Origin: Flavobacterium sediminilitoris
GTDB taxonomy: Bacteria; Bacteroidota; Bacteroidia; Flavobacteriales; Flavobacteriaceae
Direction: 5' to 3'
DNA length: 64,000 nt
Assembly: GCF_023008245.1 (NCBI RefSeq)
Contig: NZ_CP090145.1
Span: forward strand, 496,001 to 560,000
Shown here: positions 10,105 through 19,538 of the stretch, piece by piece
Position numbering within the stretch: the stretch's first letter is position 1
Layout: every line of letters starts with the position of its first letter
The notes under the pieces: model-generated
What the model was told of the DNA's origin: nothing
The model's input: the letters and a program-made list of their open reading frames with translations, nothing else
The model's database searches: none
Position numbers and translations under genes: made by a program

Positions 10105-10863
10105 TTATTCCTGTACTGTTTGGGTTAATGAATCATTTGCTATTTGTTCTACCTCTGTTGAATCTGATACAATTTCTACTTTTTCTTCAATAGATGTAGA
10201 AGGCTCAACATTTTCAACAAGTTCTTTTTTAGGTTCAGCACTATCCCCTCCTGAAAGCATTCCTCCAAAAGACATAAAACCAATAGCCATTAAACCTGTT
10301 AAAATAAATGTCATACCTAAACCTCTAAAAGCAGGTGGAACATTTGAATATCTGATTTTTTCTCTAATAGCTGCAATAGCTAAAATTGCTAAGAACCAAC
10401 CAATACCTGATCCAACACCATATACGGTTGCTTCAGTAATATTATTAAATTCTTTTTGTTGCATGAATAATGATCCTCCAAGAATAGCACAGTTCACAGC
10501 AATTAAAGGTAGAAATATACCTAATGATGTGTATAATGCTGGAGCAAATTTTTCAACGATCATTTCAACTAACTGTACCATTGTAGCAATAGTAGCAATA
10601 AAAAGAATAAATGTTAAAAAGCTTAAATCATAATCTGCATATTCTTCACCTAACCACACTAATGCACCTGGACGAAGTAAGTATTGATCTAATAAAAAGT
10701 TTAAAGGAACAGTTACTAACATTACGAAAATAACTGCTGCTCCTAATCCTACTGCTGTAGAAACTTTTTTAGAAACCGCTAAGTATGAACACATTCCTAA
10801 GAATGTTGCAAATACCATATTATCAATAAAGATTGATTTTAAAAATAATTGTAATAATTCCAT
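10105..10863 (-). CDS. nqrE: Na+-translocating NADH:quinone reductase subunit E, with acidic C-terminal tail
   Basis: This integral membrane subunit has six predicted helices. Cysteines in [12 protein letters not shown] and [11 protein letters not shown] match those that, with the NqrD pair, hold the intramembrane Fe-S centre. The canonical part ends near residue 205. Here it carries about 45 extra acidic residues (for example [14 protein letters not shown]), making the protein 252 aa against about 200 for classical NqrE. Spacing to nqrD is three bases. Confidence 0.96.
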   Translation of the reverse strand: MELLQLFLKSIFIDNMVFATFLGMCSYLAVSKKVSTAVGLGAAVIFVMLVTVPLNFLLDQYLLRPGALVWLGEEYADYDLSFLTFILFIATIATMVQLVEMIVEKFAPALYTSLGIFLPLIAVNCAILGGSLFMQQKEFNNITEATVYGVGSGIGWFLAILAIAAIREKIRYSNVPPAFRGLGMTFILTGLMAIGFMSFGGMLSGGDSAEPKKELVENVEPSTSIEEKVEIVSDSTEVEQIANDSLTQTVQE

Positions 10864-10866
10864 TTC

Positions 10867-11541
10867 TTAGTTTGTTTCTATTAGACTTTTATTTCTTGAA
10901 CGTTGGAATCCGATAATTAATCCTAAAGTAATTAACGCCATTGGAGCTAATAACATAAAACCATTATTTTCATATCCTAATGCGTAAAGTCCTGTTTTTT
11001 CAACTGGATCACCAAATACTGGAAAACCTAATAATTTTCCTGAACCCAATAATTCTCTGAAAAAACCTACTACTACTAAAATTAATCCATATCCTGCTGC
11101 ATTACCAATTCCATCTAAAAATGCTTTCCAAGGACCATTACCTAAAGCAAAAGCTTCAAAACGTCCCATGATAATACAGTTTGTAATAATTAATCCGATA
11201 AATACAGAAAGTTTTTTAGCCAAATCTGGCACATAAGCTTTCAGTGTTAAATCTACAATAATTACTAAAGCCGCAACGACAACAAGTTGAGCGATAATTC
11301 TAATTGCAGAAGGAATAATATTCCTCATTAATGAGATAACTACGTTACCAGCCGCTAGCACAAACATTACAGACAATGCCATAATGATTGACGCTTTTAG
11401 TTCAGCAGTAATTGCTAATGCAGAACATATTCCTAATACTTGAACCGTAATAGGATTACTATCTGTAAGCGGATCTTTTACTAAACCCATATTCTTTTTT
11501 GAGAACAATGGCTCTTTTACTGTGTTTTTATTTTCTGCCAT
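10867..11541 (-). CDS. nqrD: Na+-translocating NADH:quinone reductase subunit D
   Basis: This 224-aa membrane subunit is homologous to NqrE and RnfA/E. The hydrophilic N-terminus (about 25 residues) precedes six helices. Conserved cysteines lie in VLGICSALAITAELK and IITNCIIMGRFEAFA, the half-membrane loops that coordinate the Fe-S cluster with NqrE. It sits in the operon with three- to four-base gaps. Confidence 0.97.
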   Translation of the reverse strand: MAENKNTVKEPLFSKKNMGLVKDPLTDSNPITVQVLGICSALAITAELKASIIMALSVMFVLAAGNVVISLMRNIIPSAIRIIAQLVVVAALVIIVDLTLKAYVPDLAKKLSVFIGLIITNCIIMGRFEAFALGNGPWKAFLDGIGNAAGYGLILVVVGFFRELLGSGKLLGFPVFGDPVEKTGLYALGYENNGFMLLAPMALITLGLIIGFQRSRNKSLIETN

Positions 11542-11544
11542 AGC

Positions 11545-12270
11545 TTATTTTTTTATAGTTTCGAAATAAGGCAAATAAAGCTTAATCCCAGATTTTAACA
11601 TTGCTCCAACTCCATTACCTGTAATTGTTGCTCCTGAGATAGCGTCTACTTGATTATCTGATTTATCTACATTATTAGGATCTCCATTTGATTTAGAAAT
11701 CTCAACTGATTTATAATTTCCTTCAGCATCAAAAATCATTTCTCCTTTGAAGTCATCTTCAAAAAATGCTTCAGTGATGTTAGCACCCAATCCAGGAGTT
11801 TCTCCTTTATGATCAAAATACACACCATTGATACTTTTTAAATCATCGTTTAAAGCAACATAGCCCCAAATAGCATCCCAAAGACCATTACCTCTTACAG
11901 GAACAATATAGATTTTTTTACCTTCTTTTTCTCCTACAAATAAAGGTAATTTCTGAACTTTACCTTGTTTTGCATTATCTAATTCCTTCTTTATATTAAT
12001 TAAATATGCTTCCTTATCTTCAGTTACTTTCTCACCTTCAATAACGAATTGTTCTTTAATATATTTATTAAATGTTTCTGTAGCATTTGTTCTATCTGAA
12101 TCAATGCCCATTGCACTTAAAATATCCATTTGCGTTTTAACTTTATCATTGTTATCACGCATCTCTTTTGTTGCACTTGCAAAAAATGCCAACAAAGAAC
12201 CTACTACAACTACTAATATTACTGAGAATATTATAGTATATAAATTTGAATCTGTACGTTTAGTTGACAT
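11545..12270 (-). CDS. nqrC: Na+-translocating NADH:quinone reductase subunit C
   Basis: This 241-aa subunit has one N-terminal transmembrane helix and a periplasmic FMN-binding domain. The ApbE flavinylation motif is intact: DAISGATITGNG near residue 211, with the acceptor threonine after SGA. GETPGLGANI upstream is the usual FMN-domain signature. The neighbouring apbE gene supplies the modifying enzyme. Confidence 0.97.
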   Translation of the reverse strand: MSTKRTDSNLYTIIFSVILVVVVGSLLAFFASATKEMRDNNDKVKTQMDILSAMGIDSDRTNATETFNKYIKEQFVIEGEKVTEDKEAYLINIKKELDNAKQGKVQKLPLFVGEKEGKKIYIVPVRGNGLWDAIWGYVALNDDLKSINGVYFDHKGETPGLGANITEAFFEDDFKGEMIFDAEGNYKSVEISKSNGDPNNVDKSDNQVDAISGATITGNGVGAMLKSGIKLYLPYFETIKK

Positions 12271-12275
12271 AATTA

Positions 12276-13493
12276 TTAAGCAGTTTTAGTTTTTAAACGT
12301 TTCATTCTTCTTTTTACATTTCCTTGAACCACATAATGATCAATTGTTGGAGCAAATACGTTCATTAATAATATTGCCATCATTACTCCTTCTGGATAAG
12401 CTGGATTAAATACACGAATTAAAATACTGATAAATCCGATTAAGAATCCGTAAATAATTTTACCTTTATTTGTTTGTGATGCAGAAACAGGATCTGTCGC
12501 CATATACACAATACCAAAAGCTAAACCTCCAACTAGTAAATGTTGCCAAAAAGGGAAAGCCATTAAACCATAGAATTTACTTGACTCTGTGATAACACCT
12601 GCGTCTACTATTCCGTTAAAGATTAATCCCATTACAACAGCTCCAATGATTGAAGAAATCATAATTCTTGCACTACCAATTCCTGTAAAAATAAGGAAAG
12701 CAGCTCCTAATAATATTAAAAATGTTGATGTTTCACCTACAGAACCTGGAATATATCCAAAGAACATATCTGTAGCAGAATAGGCAACAGGTTTATTTGC
12801 TGCTAAAGTTCCTAAAATAGTTTCTCCTGATATTGCATCTGGCAATTGCTCTATACCTTGTAATTTAAGGTTTGCAATTTCATTAGCTCTTTCTACTGAT
12901 CCGTGAACCCAAACTTTATCTCCCGACATCCAAGCTGCCCAGTTAAAGAACAAGAAAGCACGAATTGTTAAAGCAGGATTCAAAACATTCATTCCTGTTC
13001 CTCCAAATAATTCTTTTGCTATAATTACACCAAAAGCTACTGCAACAGCAAGCATCCATAATGGTAAATCGATAGGAACAATTAAAGGCACAAGCATACC
13101 TGTTACAAGATATCCCTCTTCTACTTCATGTTTCTTAACTGTAGCAAAGATAAACTCAATACCTAAACCTACTCCATAAGAAACAACCAATAGAGGTAGA
13201 ATCTTTTTTAACCCAACAATGAAATTATCCATTGTTAAAAATTCAGCAACTCCATTAGTTGCCAAATTATACTGATAACCAGCATTAAACATACCGAATA
13301 AAAGAACAGGAACCATTGCCATGATTACTGTATTCATTACACGTTTTAAATCGGTAGCATCTCTAACATGTGACCCTGAATGAGTAGTTATGTTAGGTAC
13401 ATAAAGAAAAGTATGCAATGCATTGAAACCTTGTTCAAACTTAGTTCCTTTATACTTTTCTTTTAAATTATGTAAATTTTGTTTTAATCCCAT
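12276..13493 (-). CDS. nqrB: Na+-translocating NADH:quinone reductase subunit B
   Basis: This 405-aa polytopic membrane subunit is related to RnfD. It begins with a soluble helix and then about ten transmembrane helices; GGTGMNVLNPAL and FMATDPVSA-like (YMATDPVSASQ) motifs are family hallmarks. It should bind riboflavin and covalent FMN and form part of the Na+ path. The expected flavinylation site reads PDAISGETILG instead of the SGAT pattern: the threonine is kept but the preceding alanine is glutamate. Confidence 0.96.
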   Translation of the reverse strand: MGLKQNLHNLKEKYKGTKFEQGFNALHTFLYVPNITTHSGSHVRDATDLKRVMNTVIMAMVPVLLFGMFNAGYQYNLATNGVAEFLTMDNFIVGLKKILPLLVVSYGVGLGIEFIFATVKKHEVEEGYLVTGMLVPLIVPIDLPLWMLAVAVAFGVIIAKELFGGTGMNVLNPALTIRAFLFFNWAAWMSGDKVWVHGSVERANEIANLKLQGIEQLPDAISGETILGTLAANKPVAYSATDMFFGYIPGSVGETSTFLILLGAAFLIFTGIGSARIMISSIIGAVVMGLIFNGIVDAGVITESSKFYGLMAFPFWQHLLVGGLAFGIVYMATDPVSASQTNKGKIIYGFLIGFISILIRVFNPAYPEGVMMAILLMNVFAPTIDHYVVQGNVKRRMKRLKTKTA

Positions 13494-13524
13494 TTTTTGT
13501 GATTTTAAAATTTATTTGAAAGAT

Positions 13525-14871
13525 TTATCCTACCTCGTTTATCATTACATCTAATCCTTCTCTAACGATATGTTGATGATCTTGTTTTGAAACACAAATA
13601 TATTCTGTCAATGCAAAATCTTCTGGAGCTACTTCATAAATACCTAATGCTTCCATTTGATCTATATCTTTTACTAAAATAGCTTTCAATAATTGCATAG
13701 GGTAAATATCCAAAGGAAATACTTTTTCATATTCTCCTGTTAATACAAAACCTCTATGTTCACCGTTAGTATTTGTGTTTAGATTGTATTTTTTCTTTGG
13801 TGTTAAGAAAGAAAACATATTTGCTCTATAAACACTAAATTTATTAGGTCTTGGAATATTCCATCCGAAGAAATCATAATCATCTCCTTCTGGAATTACT
13901 GTAATCTGGTTATGATAATATCCTAAGAAATCATCTTTTGATTTTTTATCTCCAGTTAACACGTTTCCACTTATAATTCTATAATTACCTTCTTTTAAGT
14001 TTCCAGAAACAACATCACTTATTTGAGCTCCGATTAAAGCTTTCACATAAGATGGTGTTTTAAAACCTGTTCCTGTTAAAGCAATTATTCTTTCGGAATT
14101 AAATTTCCCTGTTAAGAACAACTCTCCAATTATAGCAACATCTTCAATTTGAACAGTCCAAACTTTCTCCCCTTTATTTATTGGATCAATTTTAGCAATT
14201 TGAGTAGAAACTAATCCAACTGGATGCAATCCTTTCCCTTTATGAACTTTAACACCATCAACTGAAGGCATAAAATCTGATTTAGGAGAAACAGTTACAT
14301 GAACTTTTCCAGATGTTAATTTAGTTAATGCTTCAAAACCAACTTTCAAAGCTTCTTGTTTTCCTTTTAAAACAAAATCCAAATCTCCTTGTAACGGAGC
14401 TGAATTTATTCCAGAAACAAAAATAGATTTTGGTGTATCAGCCGAATTCGCAATTACATCATAAGGACGTTGTTTGATAAATGACCAACAACCTGATGTT
14501 AATAAATGCTGCTTAACTTCTTCACCTGATAAATCTTTTGGGTTTTTCTTGCTATGCTCTACATGAACGTCCTGAATATCAGCAGTTATTCTAACTTCTA
14601 GAATTACTCTTTTTTCACCACGAACAATTTCTTGAATGGTTCCACTCACTGGTGAGACAAACTTTACAGCTTCGTCATTCTTAGAGTAGAAAATTACTTC
14701 TCCAGCTTTTACAGCTGCGCCTTCTTTAAGAACCATTTTAGGTGTTACTTTATGAAAATCAGAAGGTTTAATAGCATAGACTTTCGAGCGAGTTACTTCA
14801 GAAATTGTTTTTTCTGCTTCACCCTTCAACTTAAGGTCTAAACCTTTTTTAATTCGAATGTCTTTTGACAT
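13525..14871 (-). CDS. nqrA: Na+-translocating NADH:quinone reductase subunit A
   Basis: This 448-aa peripheral cytoplasmic subunit is the first gene of the operon. It starts with KKGLDLKLKGEAE and has VSPVSGTIQEIVRGEKR (barrel-sandwich region), GLHPVGLVSTQI and a C-terminal SLBB-like fold, LDIYPMQLLKAI. NqrA is the subunit implicated in quinone contact. NqrA and NqrF have no direct Rnf counterpart, so their presence fixes the complex as NQR. Confidence 0.96.
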   Translation of the reverse strand: MSKDIRIKKGLDLKLKGEAEKTISEVTRSKVYAIKPSDFHKVTPKMVLKEGAAVKAGEVIFYSKNDEAVKFVSPVSGTIQEIVRGEKRVILEVRITADIQDVHVEHSKKNPKDLSGEEVKQHLLTSGCWSFIKQRPYDVIANSADTPKSIFVSGINSAPLQGDLDFVLKGKQEALKVGFEALTKLTSGKVHVTVSPKSDFMPSVDGVKVHKGKGLHPVGLVSTQIAKIDPINKGEKVWTVQIEDVAIIGELFLTGKFNSERIIALTGTGFKTPSYVKALIGAQISDVVSGNLKEGNYRIISGNVLTGDKKSKDDFLGYYHNQITVIPEGDDYDFFGWNIPRPNKFSVYRANMFSFLTPKKKYNLNTNTNGEHRGFVLTGEYEKVFPLDIYPMQLLKAILVKDIDQMEALGIYEVAPEDFALTEYICVSKQDHQHIVREGLDVMINEVG

Positions 14872-14911
14872 GTTTATTGAAGATATGGTTAGTACTATTT
14901 TATAAAACGTG

Positions 14912-14946
14912 CAAATTTAATTAATTAAGGAACACTACTCCAAAAA
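14912..14946 (-). promoter_or_regulatory. Predicted promoter of the nqr operon
   Basis: On the minus strand a -7 box TAAATTTG (14912-14919) is preceded about 21 bases upstream by a TTTTTGG -33-like box (14940-14946). This is the Bacteroidota TTG / TAnnTTTG arrangement, placed about 40 bp before the nqrA start. Confidence 0.65.
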
Positions 14947-15066
14947 TATAACTATTGATTTTCATTATTTATATCTATTCTAAATTATAAAATATCACGG
15001 TTTAGACTATAAAATTTGCATATCTATTTCTAGTTTTAGTATTTTTACAAAAAATCACACAAAAAG

Positions 15067-16314
15067 ATGACTAAAAGAATCTATATTTTATTTTTTTTAA
15101 TTTCATTTTCAAACAGTTACACGCAAGTAGAAAAAGAAATAGCACCTCCTTTTAATATAAAAACAGTTTCTTTTGTTCAAAACAACAACAACGTTTTACC
15201 CTTTTTTAAATTAGGAGATAATTTTGAACTTCAATTTGATGATTTATTCGGAAATGAAGCGGATTATTACTACACTATAACACAGTATAATTATGACTGG
15301 ACACCTTCAAGTTTAGCCAAAGTAGAATATCTAAACGGAATGGATAATCAAAGAATCATTACCTATGAAAATTCATTTAATACTTTGCAATTATATTCTC
15401 ATTACAGACAACAATTTCCAAATAAATTTAACAGAATAACAAAAACAGGAAATTATATTATAAAAGTTTTTAATGATGAACAAGAAATTGTTTTTTCAAG
15501 AAGATTTATTGTTTATGACGAGTCAGTAAGCGTTGCATCAGAAGTAAGAAGAGCAAGAGACTTTGAATCAATAAATGAAAAACAAAATATTGAATTATCA
15601 ATAAAATATGGAGACTTAGTTCTTCAGAACCCTATAAATAATGTAAAGATTTCCATATTTAAAAATGGAAATTGGGAAAATTCTATTTCAAACATAAAAC
15701 CTCAATATACAATTGGAACAGAATTAATTTACAGATACAACAAAGAGACTCAGTTTTGGGCAGGAAATGAATTCTACACTTTAGATAATTCACAAATAAG
15801 AGTCACCAACAATAGCGTTGGAAGAGTTACTTCTGGAGACATTTACAATTCACATTTATATACAAACAATGCTAGAAAAAACAGCGTTTACACCTATTTC
15901 CCAGACTTCAATGGTAATTTTGTTGTTCTAAATAGCAATGCAGAAAACTCGCAAATTGAAGCAGATTACTCATGGGTATATTTCACATTAAACGCACCTG
16001 ACTTCTTCGATAGAGAAAACATTTACATAACGGGTATGTTTAACAATTATGTTATGAATGAAGAGAATAAAATGGCTTACAATAAAGAAAGTGGCCTATA
16101 TGAAAAGGCAATATTAATTAAACAAGGATATACTAATTATCAATATACAATCGCAAATAAGAATAAAGAAATAGATTACAAAAATGCTATCGATGGTAAT
16201 TTCTATCAAACAGAAAATAATTATACCATTCTTGTGTATTACAGAGGAAACAATGACCGATATGATAGCGTAATTGGCATTGCTAACACCAATAGCGAAG
16301 GAATCCGTAATTAA
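15067..16314 (+). CDS. Type IX secretion system plug protein (DUF5103)
   Basis: This 415-aa protein has a signal peptide (YILFFLISFSNSYTQ). It starts like DUF5103 proteins: IAPPFNIKTVSF, FKLGDNFELQFDDLFG and YYYTITQYNYDWTPS, with the ITKTGNYIIKVF and FSRRFIVYD strands following. In the SprA structure this family is the plug that closes the type IX translocon pore from the periplasm. It is followed after two bases by a DUF3667 gene. Confidence 0.9.
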   Translation: MTKRIYILFFLISFSNSYTQVEKEIAPPFNIKTVSFVQNNNNVLPFFKLGDNFELQFDDLFGNEADYYYTITQYNYDWTPSSLAKVEYLNGMDNQRIITYENSFNTLQLYSHYRQQFPNKFNRITKTGNYIIKVFNDEQEIVFSRRFIVYDESVSVASEVRRARDFESINEKQNIELSIKYGDLVLQNPINNVKISIFKNGNWENSISNIKPQYTIGTELIYRYNKETQFWAGNEFYTLDNSQIRVTNNSVGRVTSGDIYNSHLYTNNARKNSVYTYFPDFNGNFVVLNSNAENSQIEADYSWVYFTLNAPDFFDRENIYITGMFNNYVMNEENKMAYNKESGLYEKAILIKQGYTNYQYTIANKNKEIDYKNAIDGNFYQTENNYTILVYYRGNNDRYDSVIGIANTNSEGIRN

Positions 16315-16316
16315 CC

Positions 16317-17381
16317 ATGAGCAGAAAGGACACCATTTACAGAGGAACAAAATGCTTAAATTGTAATACTTCACTAGATATTAGTGAGAAGTATTGCCAT
16401 CATTGCGGACAATTGAATTCAAAAAAAAGATTAACTATAAGTGATTTTATTGAAGAATTTTTGTCAAACTTTTACGCTTACGACTCTCGTTTAAGAAATT
16501 CTATTATTTCAATGTTTACAAAGCCTGGAGTTTTAGCAAAAGAATTCAATGAAGGAAAAAGACAAAAATACGCTAATCCTTTTAGACTTTTTTTGAGCGT
16601 TTCTATTATTCTTTTTCTTACTTTTAATTTAAATGAAAAATCCTCAGGTAATTCAACTAACACAAACAATACTAATTTACTTGATTCAAGCGAATTAAAA
16701 AAAGAACTTAGTCAAATTAATGATAGCATACCAAGCACAGATAAATCATTTATAAAAGAGCAAATTAATTCCTTCAGAGATTTAAGTAAAGACTCTATCT
16801 ATACCAAATCTGAACTAAAGAAAAACAAAATGGGTTTTTATTACGAATTTAGTTCATTTCGAAATTTCAACAGAAAATATCCAAACAAAACACCTGAAGA
16901 AGCACTAAAAGAACTAGAATACGAAAACACCCAATTCAATCGTTTTTTATTCAAAAAATCTATTCTATTCAAAACAAATGATATAAAAAATGAATTAACA
17001 GAATATTTTTATCAAAAACTACCCTTTTTAATATTCTTATCATTACCCATCATCACCATTATGTTTTGGCTAGTCTTTTATTCAAAAAAGTTAAATTACA
17101 CAGAACATTTGATTTTCTCGTATACCTATTTTACATTTCTTTTTATTTGCATGATAATATTCAATATTATTGATTTATTAAGCACTACTATCTCAGAGCT
17201 TTTAATTGGAACTTGTTCAATATTTATATTTCCCTTTTACTTTTACAAATCCTTAAGAAATTTTTATGGACAGAATCGTTGGAAAACCATTTTAAAATTC
17301 ATACTTTTGAATCCTTTATTTGGTATATTTTTATTAATTTCCATGTTGATAATGATATCTTTAGGTGTAATTTTGTTTTAA
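16317..17381 (+). CDS. DUF3667 membrane protein with zinc ribbon
   Basis: This 354-aa protein opens with a zinc ribbon (CLNC near residue 14 and CHHCGQ near residue 27). ISDFIEEFLSNFYAYDSRL and SMFTKPGVLAKEFNEGKRQKY follow, the DUF3667 signature, then a membrane helix, a hydrophilic region of about 120 residues and three C-terminal helices. The function is unknown. It lies in a tight run DUF5103-DUF3667-apaG. The family's second copy is at the window start. Confidence 0.85.
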   Translation: MSRKDTIYRGTKCLNCNTSLDISEKYCHHCGQLNSKKRLTISDFIEEFLSNFYAYDSRLRNSIISMFTKPGVLAKEFNEGKRQKYANPFRLFLSVSIILFLTFNLNEKSSGNSTNTNNTNLLDSSELKKELSQINDSIPSTDKSFIKEQINSFRDLSKDSIYTKSELKKNKMGFYYEFSSFRNFNRKYPNKTPEEALKELEYENTQFNRFLFKKSILFKTNDIKNELTEYFYQKLPFLIFLSLPIITIMFWLVFYSKKLNYTEHLIFSYTYFTFLFICMIIFNIIDLLSTTISELLIGTCSIFIFPFYFYKSLRNFYGQNRWKTILKFILLNPLFGIFLLISMLIMISLGVILF

Positions 17382-17385
17382 ATTT

Positions 17386-17772
17386 ATGGTAACTCAAATA
17401 ACAAAAGGCATAAAAATCTCTGTATTGACTAGTTTTGAAGGGACTTACTTCAAAAACTACAAGATAAACTTTGCCTTTAGTTACCAAATCACAATAGAAA
17501 ATTTTAGTAAAGATTCTGTTCAATTAAATTCTAGGCATTGGGAAATTTACGATGCACTTAACAACATTGAAATTGTAGACGGTGAAGGTGTAGTTGGTAA
17601 AAAACCTGTTTTAAAACCTGGCGAGAAACACACTTACACGTCTGGATGTTTACTTTCTTCTCCAATAGGAGCTATGAAAGGGTTCTACAATATGATTAAC
17701 TTTACTACAACAAAAAGTTTTAGAGTTATAATTCCTACATTTAAATTTAGTGCACCATTCGCACTGAACTAA
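17386..17772 (+). CDS. apaG: ApaG family protein
   Basis: This 128-aa protein is a single fibronectin-III-like ApaG/DUF525 domain. Characteristic strands are YKINFAFSYQITIEN, LNSRHWEIYDA, EGVVGKKPVLKPGEKHTYTSGC and SPIGAMKGFYNM. ApaG is linked to cobalt/magnesium sensitivity in enterobacteria, but its molecular role is unsettled. It follows the DUF3667 gene after four bases and precedes pruA, an order common in flavobacteria. Confidence 0.93.
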   Translation: MVTQITKGIKISVLTSFEGTYFKNYKINFAFSYQITIENFSKDSVQLNSRHWEIYDALNNIEIVDGEGVVGKKPVLKPGEKHTYTSGCLLSSPIGAMKGFYNMINFTTTKSFRVIIPTFKFSAPFALN

Positions 17773-17832
17773 TCCTTTCTTGCAAGATTCTCATTCTAAC
17801 ATTTTCTTATACTATTTACATTATTTTTTTCT

Positions 17833-17840
17833 TAAATTTG
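17833..17840 (+). promoter_or_regulatory. Predicted -7 promoter box of pruA
   Basis: TAAATTTG followed by CG, 37 bases before the pruA ATG, fits the Bacteroidota TAnnTTTG box. No clear TTG -33 box is visible. Confidence 0.5.
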
Positions 17841-17877
17841 CGAATCATTATTTAATAATTCATTAAAAAACAACACT

Positions 17878-19503
17878 ATGTTAAAAGGATTTTTTAACGT
17901 TCCCAAAGCTGTAAATGAGCCTGTAAAAGCATATGCTCCTGGCTCACCTGAAAGAGAACTAGTTTCGGCTGTATACAAAGAAATGTGGAACTCAAAAGTA
18001 GATGTTCCATTATACATTGGTAACGAAGAAATTAGAACTGGAAATACAAAAACATTATCTGCACCACATGATCACCAACATATAGTAGGTACATATCATT
18101 TAGCAGAGAAATCTCATATAGAAAAAGCCATTAATAATGCGCTTGAATCTAAGAAAAAATGGGCTGCAATGTCATGGGAAAATCGTGCTGGTATTTTCTT
18201 AAAAGCAGCAGAATTATTAGCAGGTCCTTACCGTGCTAAAATAAATGCAGCAACAATGATTGCGCAATCAAAAACAATTCATCAAGCCGAAATTGATTCA
18301 GCTTGTGAATTAATCGATTTCTTACGTTACAACGTAGAATTCATGACTAAAATCTACGCTGATCAACCAGCATCTAATTCAGATATGTGGAACAGAGTTG
18401 AATACAGACCATTAGAAGGTTTTGTATATGCAATTACTCCTTTCAACTTTACAGCTATTGCAGGAAATTTACCATCAAGTGCTGCTTTAATGGGGAATGT
18501 AGTAGTTTGGAAACCAGCGGCAACTCAAATATATTCTGCAAATGTAATCATGCAAGTTTTCAAAGAAGCAGGTTTACCAGATGGTGTTATCAATATGGTA
18601 ATGGGTGATTCTGGAATGGTTTCAGATGTAATTTTATCTAACCCACACTTAGCCGGTGTTCACTTCACTGGATCTACAGGAGTTTTCAATGACATTTGGA
18701 AAACTATTGGAAATAACATTGCAACTTATAAAACATATCCAAGAATCGTTGGAGAAACAGGTGGAAAAGATTTCATTATTGCACATCCATCTGCTAACGC
18801 AAAACAAGTAGCAACAGGAATTACTCGTGGTGCTTTTGAATTCCAAGGACAAAAATGTAGCGCTGCTTCTCGTGTTTATATTCCACAAAGTTTATGGCCT
18901 TCTGTAAAATCTAATGTAGAAGCAGATTTAGCTTCAATAACAATGGGGTCTCCAGAAGACATGAGCAATTTTGTTACTGCTGTAATTTCTGAAGCGTCAT
19001 TTGACAAATTAGCTCGTTATATCGATCAAGCTAAAAAAGACAGCGATGCAGAGGTAATTATAGGAGGAAATTATGACAAATCAAAAGGTTATTTCATTGA
19101 ACCAACCGTTATCTTAACTACAAACCCTAAATATTCAACTATGGAAACCGAATTATTTGGTCCTGTAGTTACTATTTATGTTTATGAAGATGCAAAATGG
19201 ACTGAAACTTTAAAATTAGTTGACGAAACTTCTGAATATGCATTAACTGGGGCTGTATTTAGCCAATGTCGTTATGCAGTAGAAGAAGCAACAGTTGCTT
19301 TACAAAATGCTGCTGGAAACTTCTATATTAATGACAAACCAACAGGTGCTGTTGTAGGAATGCAACCATTTGGAGGTGCAAGAGGTTCGGGAACTAACGA
19401 CAAAGCAGGTTCGGCACAAAACTTATTGCGTTGGGTATCACCTAGAACAATCAAAGAAACTTTTGTTACACCAGAAGATTATAGATATCCATTTTTAGGA
19501 TAA
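17878..19503 (+). CDS. pruA: L-glutamate gamma-semialdehyde dehydrogenase
   Basis: This 541-aa enzyme oxidises glutamate semialdehyde/P5C to glutamate with NAD+, the second step of proline catabolism. ALDH landmarks are ITPFNFTAIAGNLPS, GNVVVWKPA, FTGSTGVF, VGETGGKDF (catalytic Glu), GQKCSAASR (catalytic Cys), ELFGPVVTIYVY and MQPFGGARGSGTNDK. The start is the ATG after a TAAATTTG promoter box. It is a stand-alone PruA without a fused proline dehydrogenase. Confidence 0.97.
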   Translation: MLKGFFNVPKAVNEPVKAYAPGSPERELVSAVYKEMWNSKVDVPLYIGNEEIRTGNTKTLSAPHDHQHIVGTYHLAEKSHIEKAINNALESKKKWAAMSWENRAGIFLKAAELLAGPYRAKINAATMIAQSKTIHQAEIDSACELIDFLRYNVEFMTKIYADQPASNSDMWNRVEYRPLEGFVYAITPFNFTAIAGNLPSSAALMGNVVVWKPAATQIYSANVIMQVFKEAGLPDGVINMVMGDSGMVSDVILSNPHLAGVHFTGSTGVFNDIWKTIGNNIATYKTYPRIVGETGGKDFIIAHPSANAKQVATGITRGAFEFQGQKCSAASRVYIPQSLWPSVKSNVEADLASITMGSPEDMSNFVTAVISEASFDKLARYIDQAKKDSDAEVIIGGNYDKSKGYFIEPTVILTTNPKYSTMETELFGPVVTIYVYEDAKWTETLKLVDETSEYALTGAVFSQCRYAVEEATVALQNAAGNFYINDKPTGAVVGMQPFGGARGSGTNDKAGSAQNLLRWVSPRTIKETFVTPEDYRYPFLG

Positions 19504-19513
19504 CATATATAAA

Positions 19514-19537
19514 AAAATCCCGCAAATGCGGGATTTT
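19514..19537. terminator. Bidirectional terminator between pruA and rsmG
   Basis: Stem TCCCGCA / TGCGGGA (19518-19533) extended by A/T pairs and flanked by A and T tracts, between convergent genes. It is nearly the same sequence as the terminator at 4388. Confidence 0.85.
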
Positions 19538-19538
19538 T

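Noticed and set aside
8789..14871. Rnf complex instead of NQR
   Set aside because: The operon has NqrA and an NADH/FAD/ferredoxin NqrF and lacks RnfB- and RnfC-type subunits, so it is NQR.
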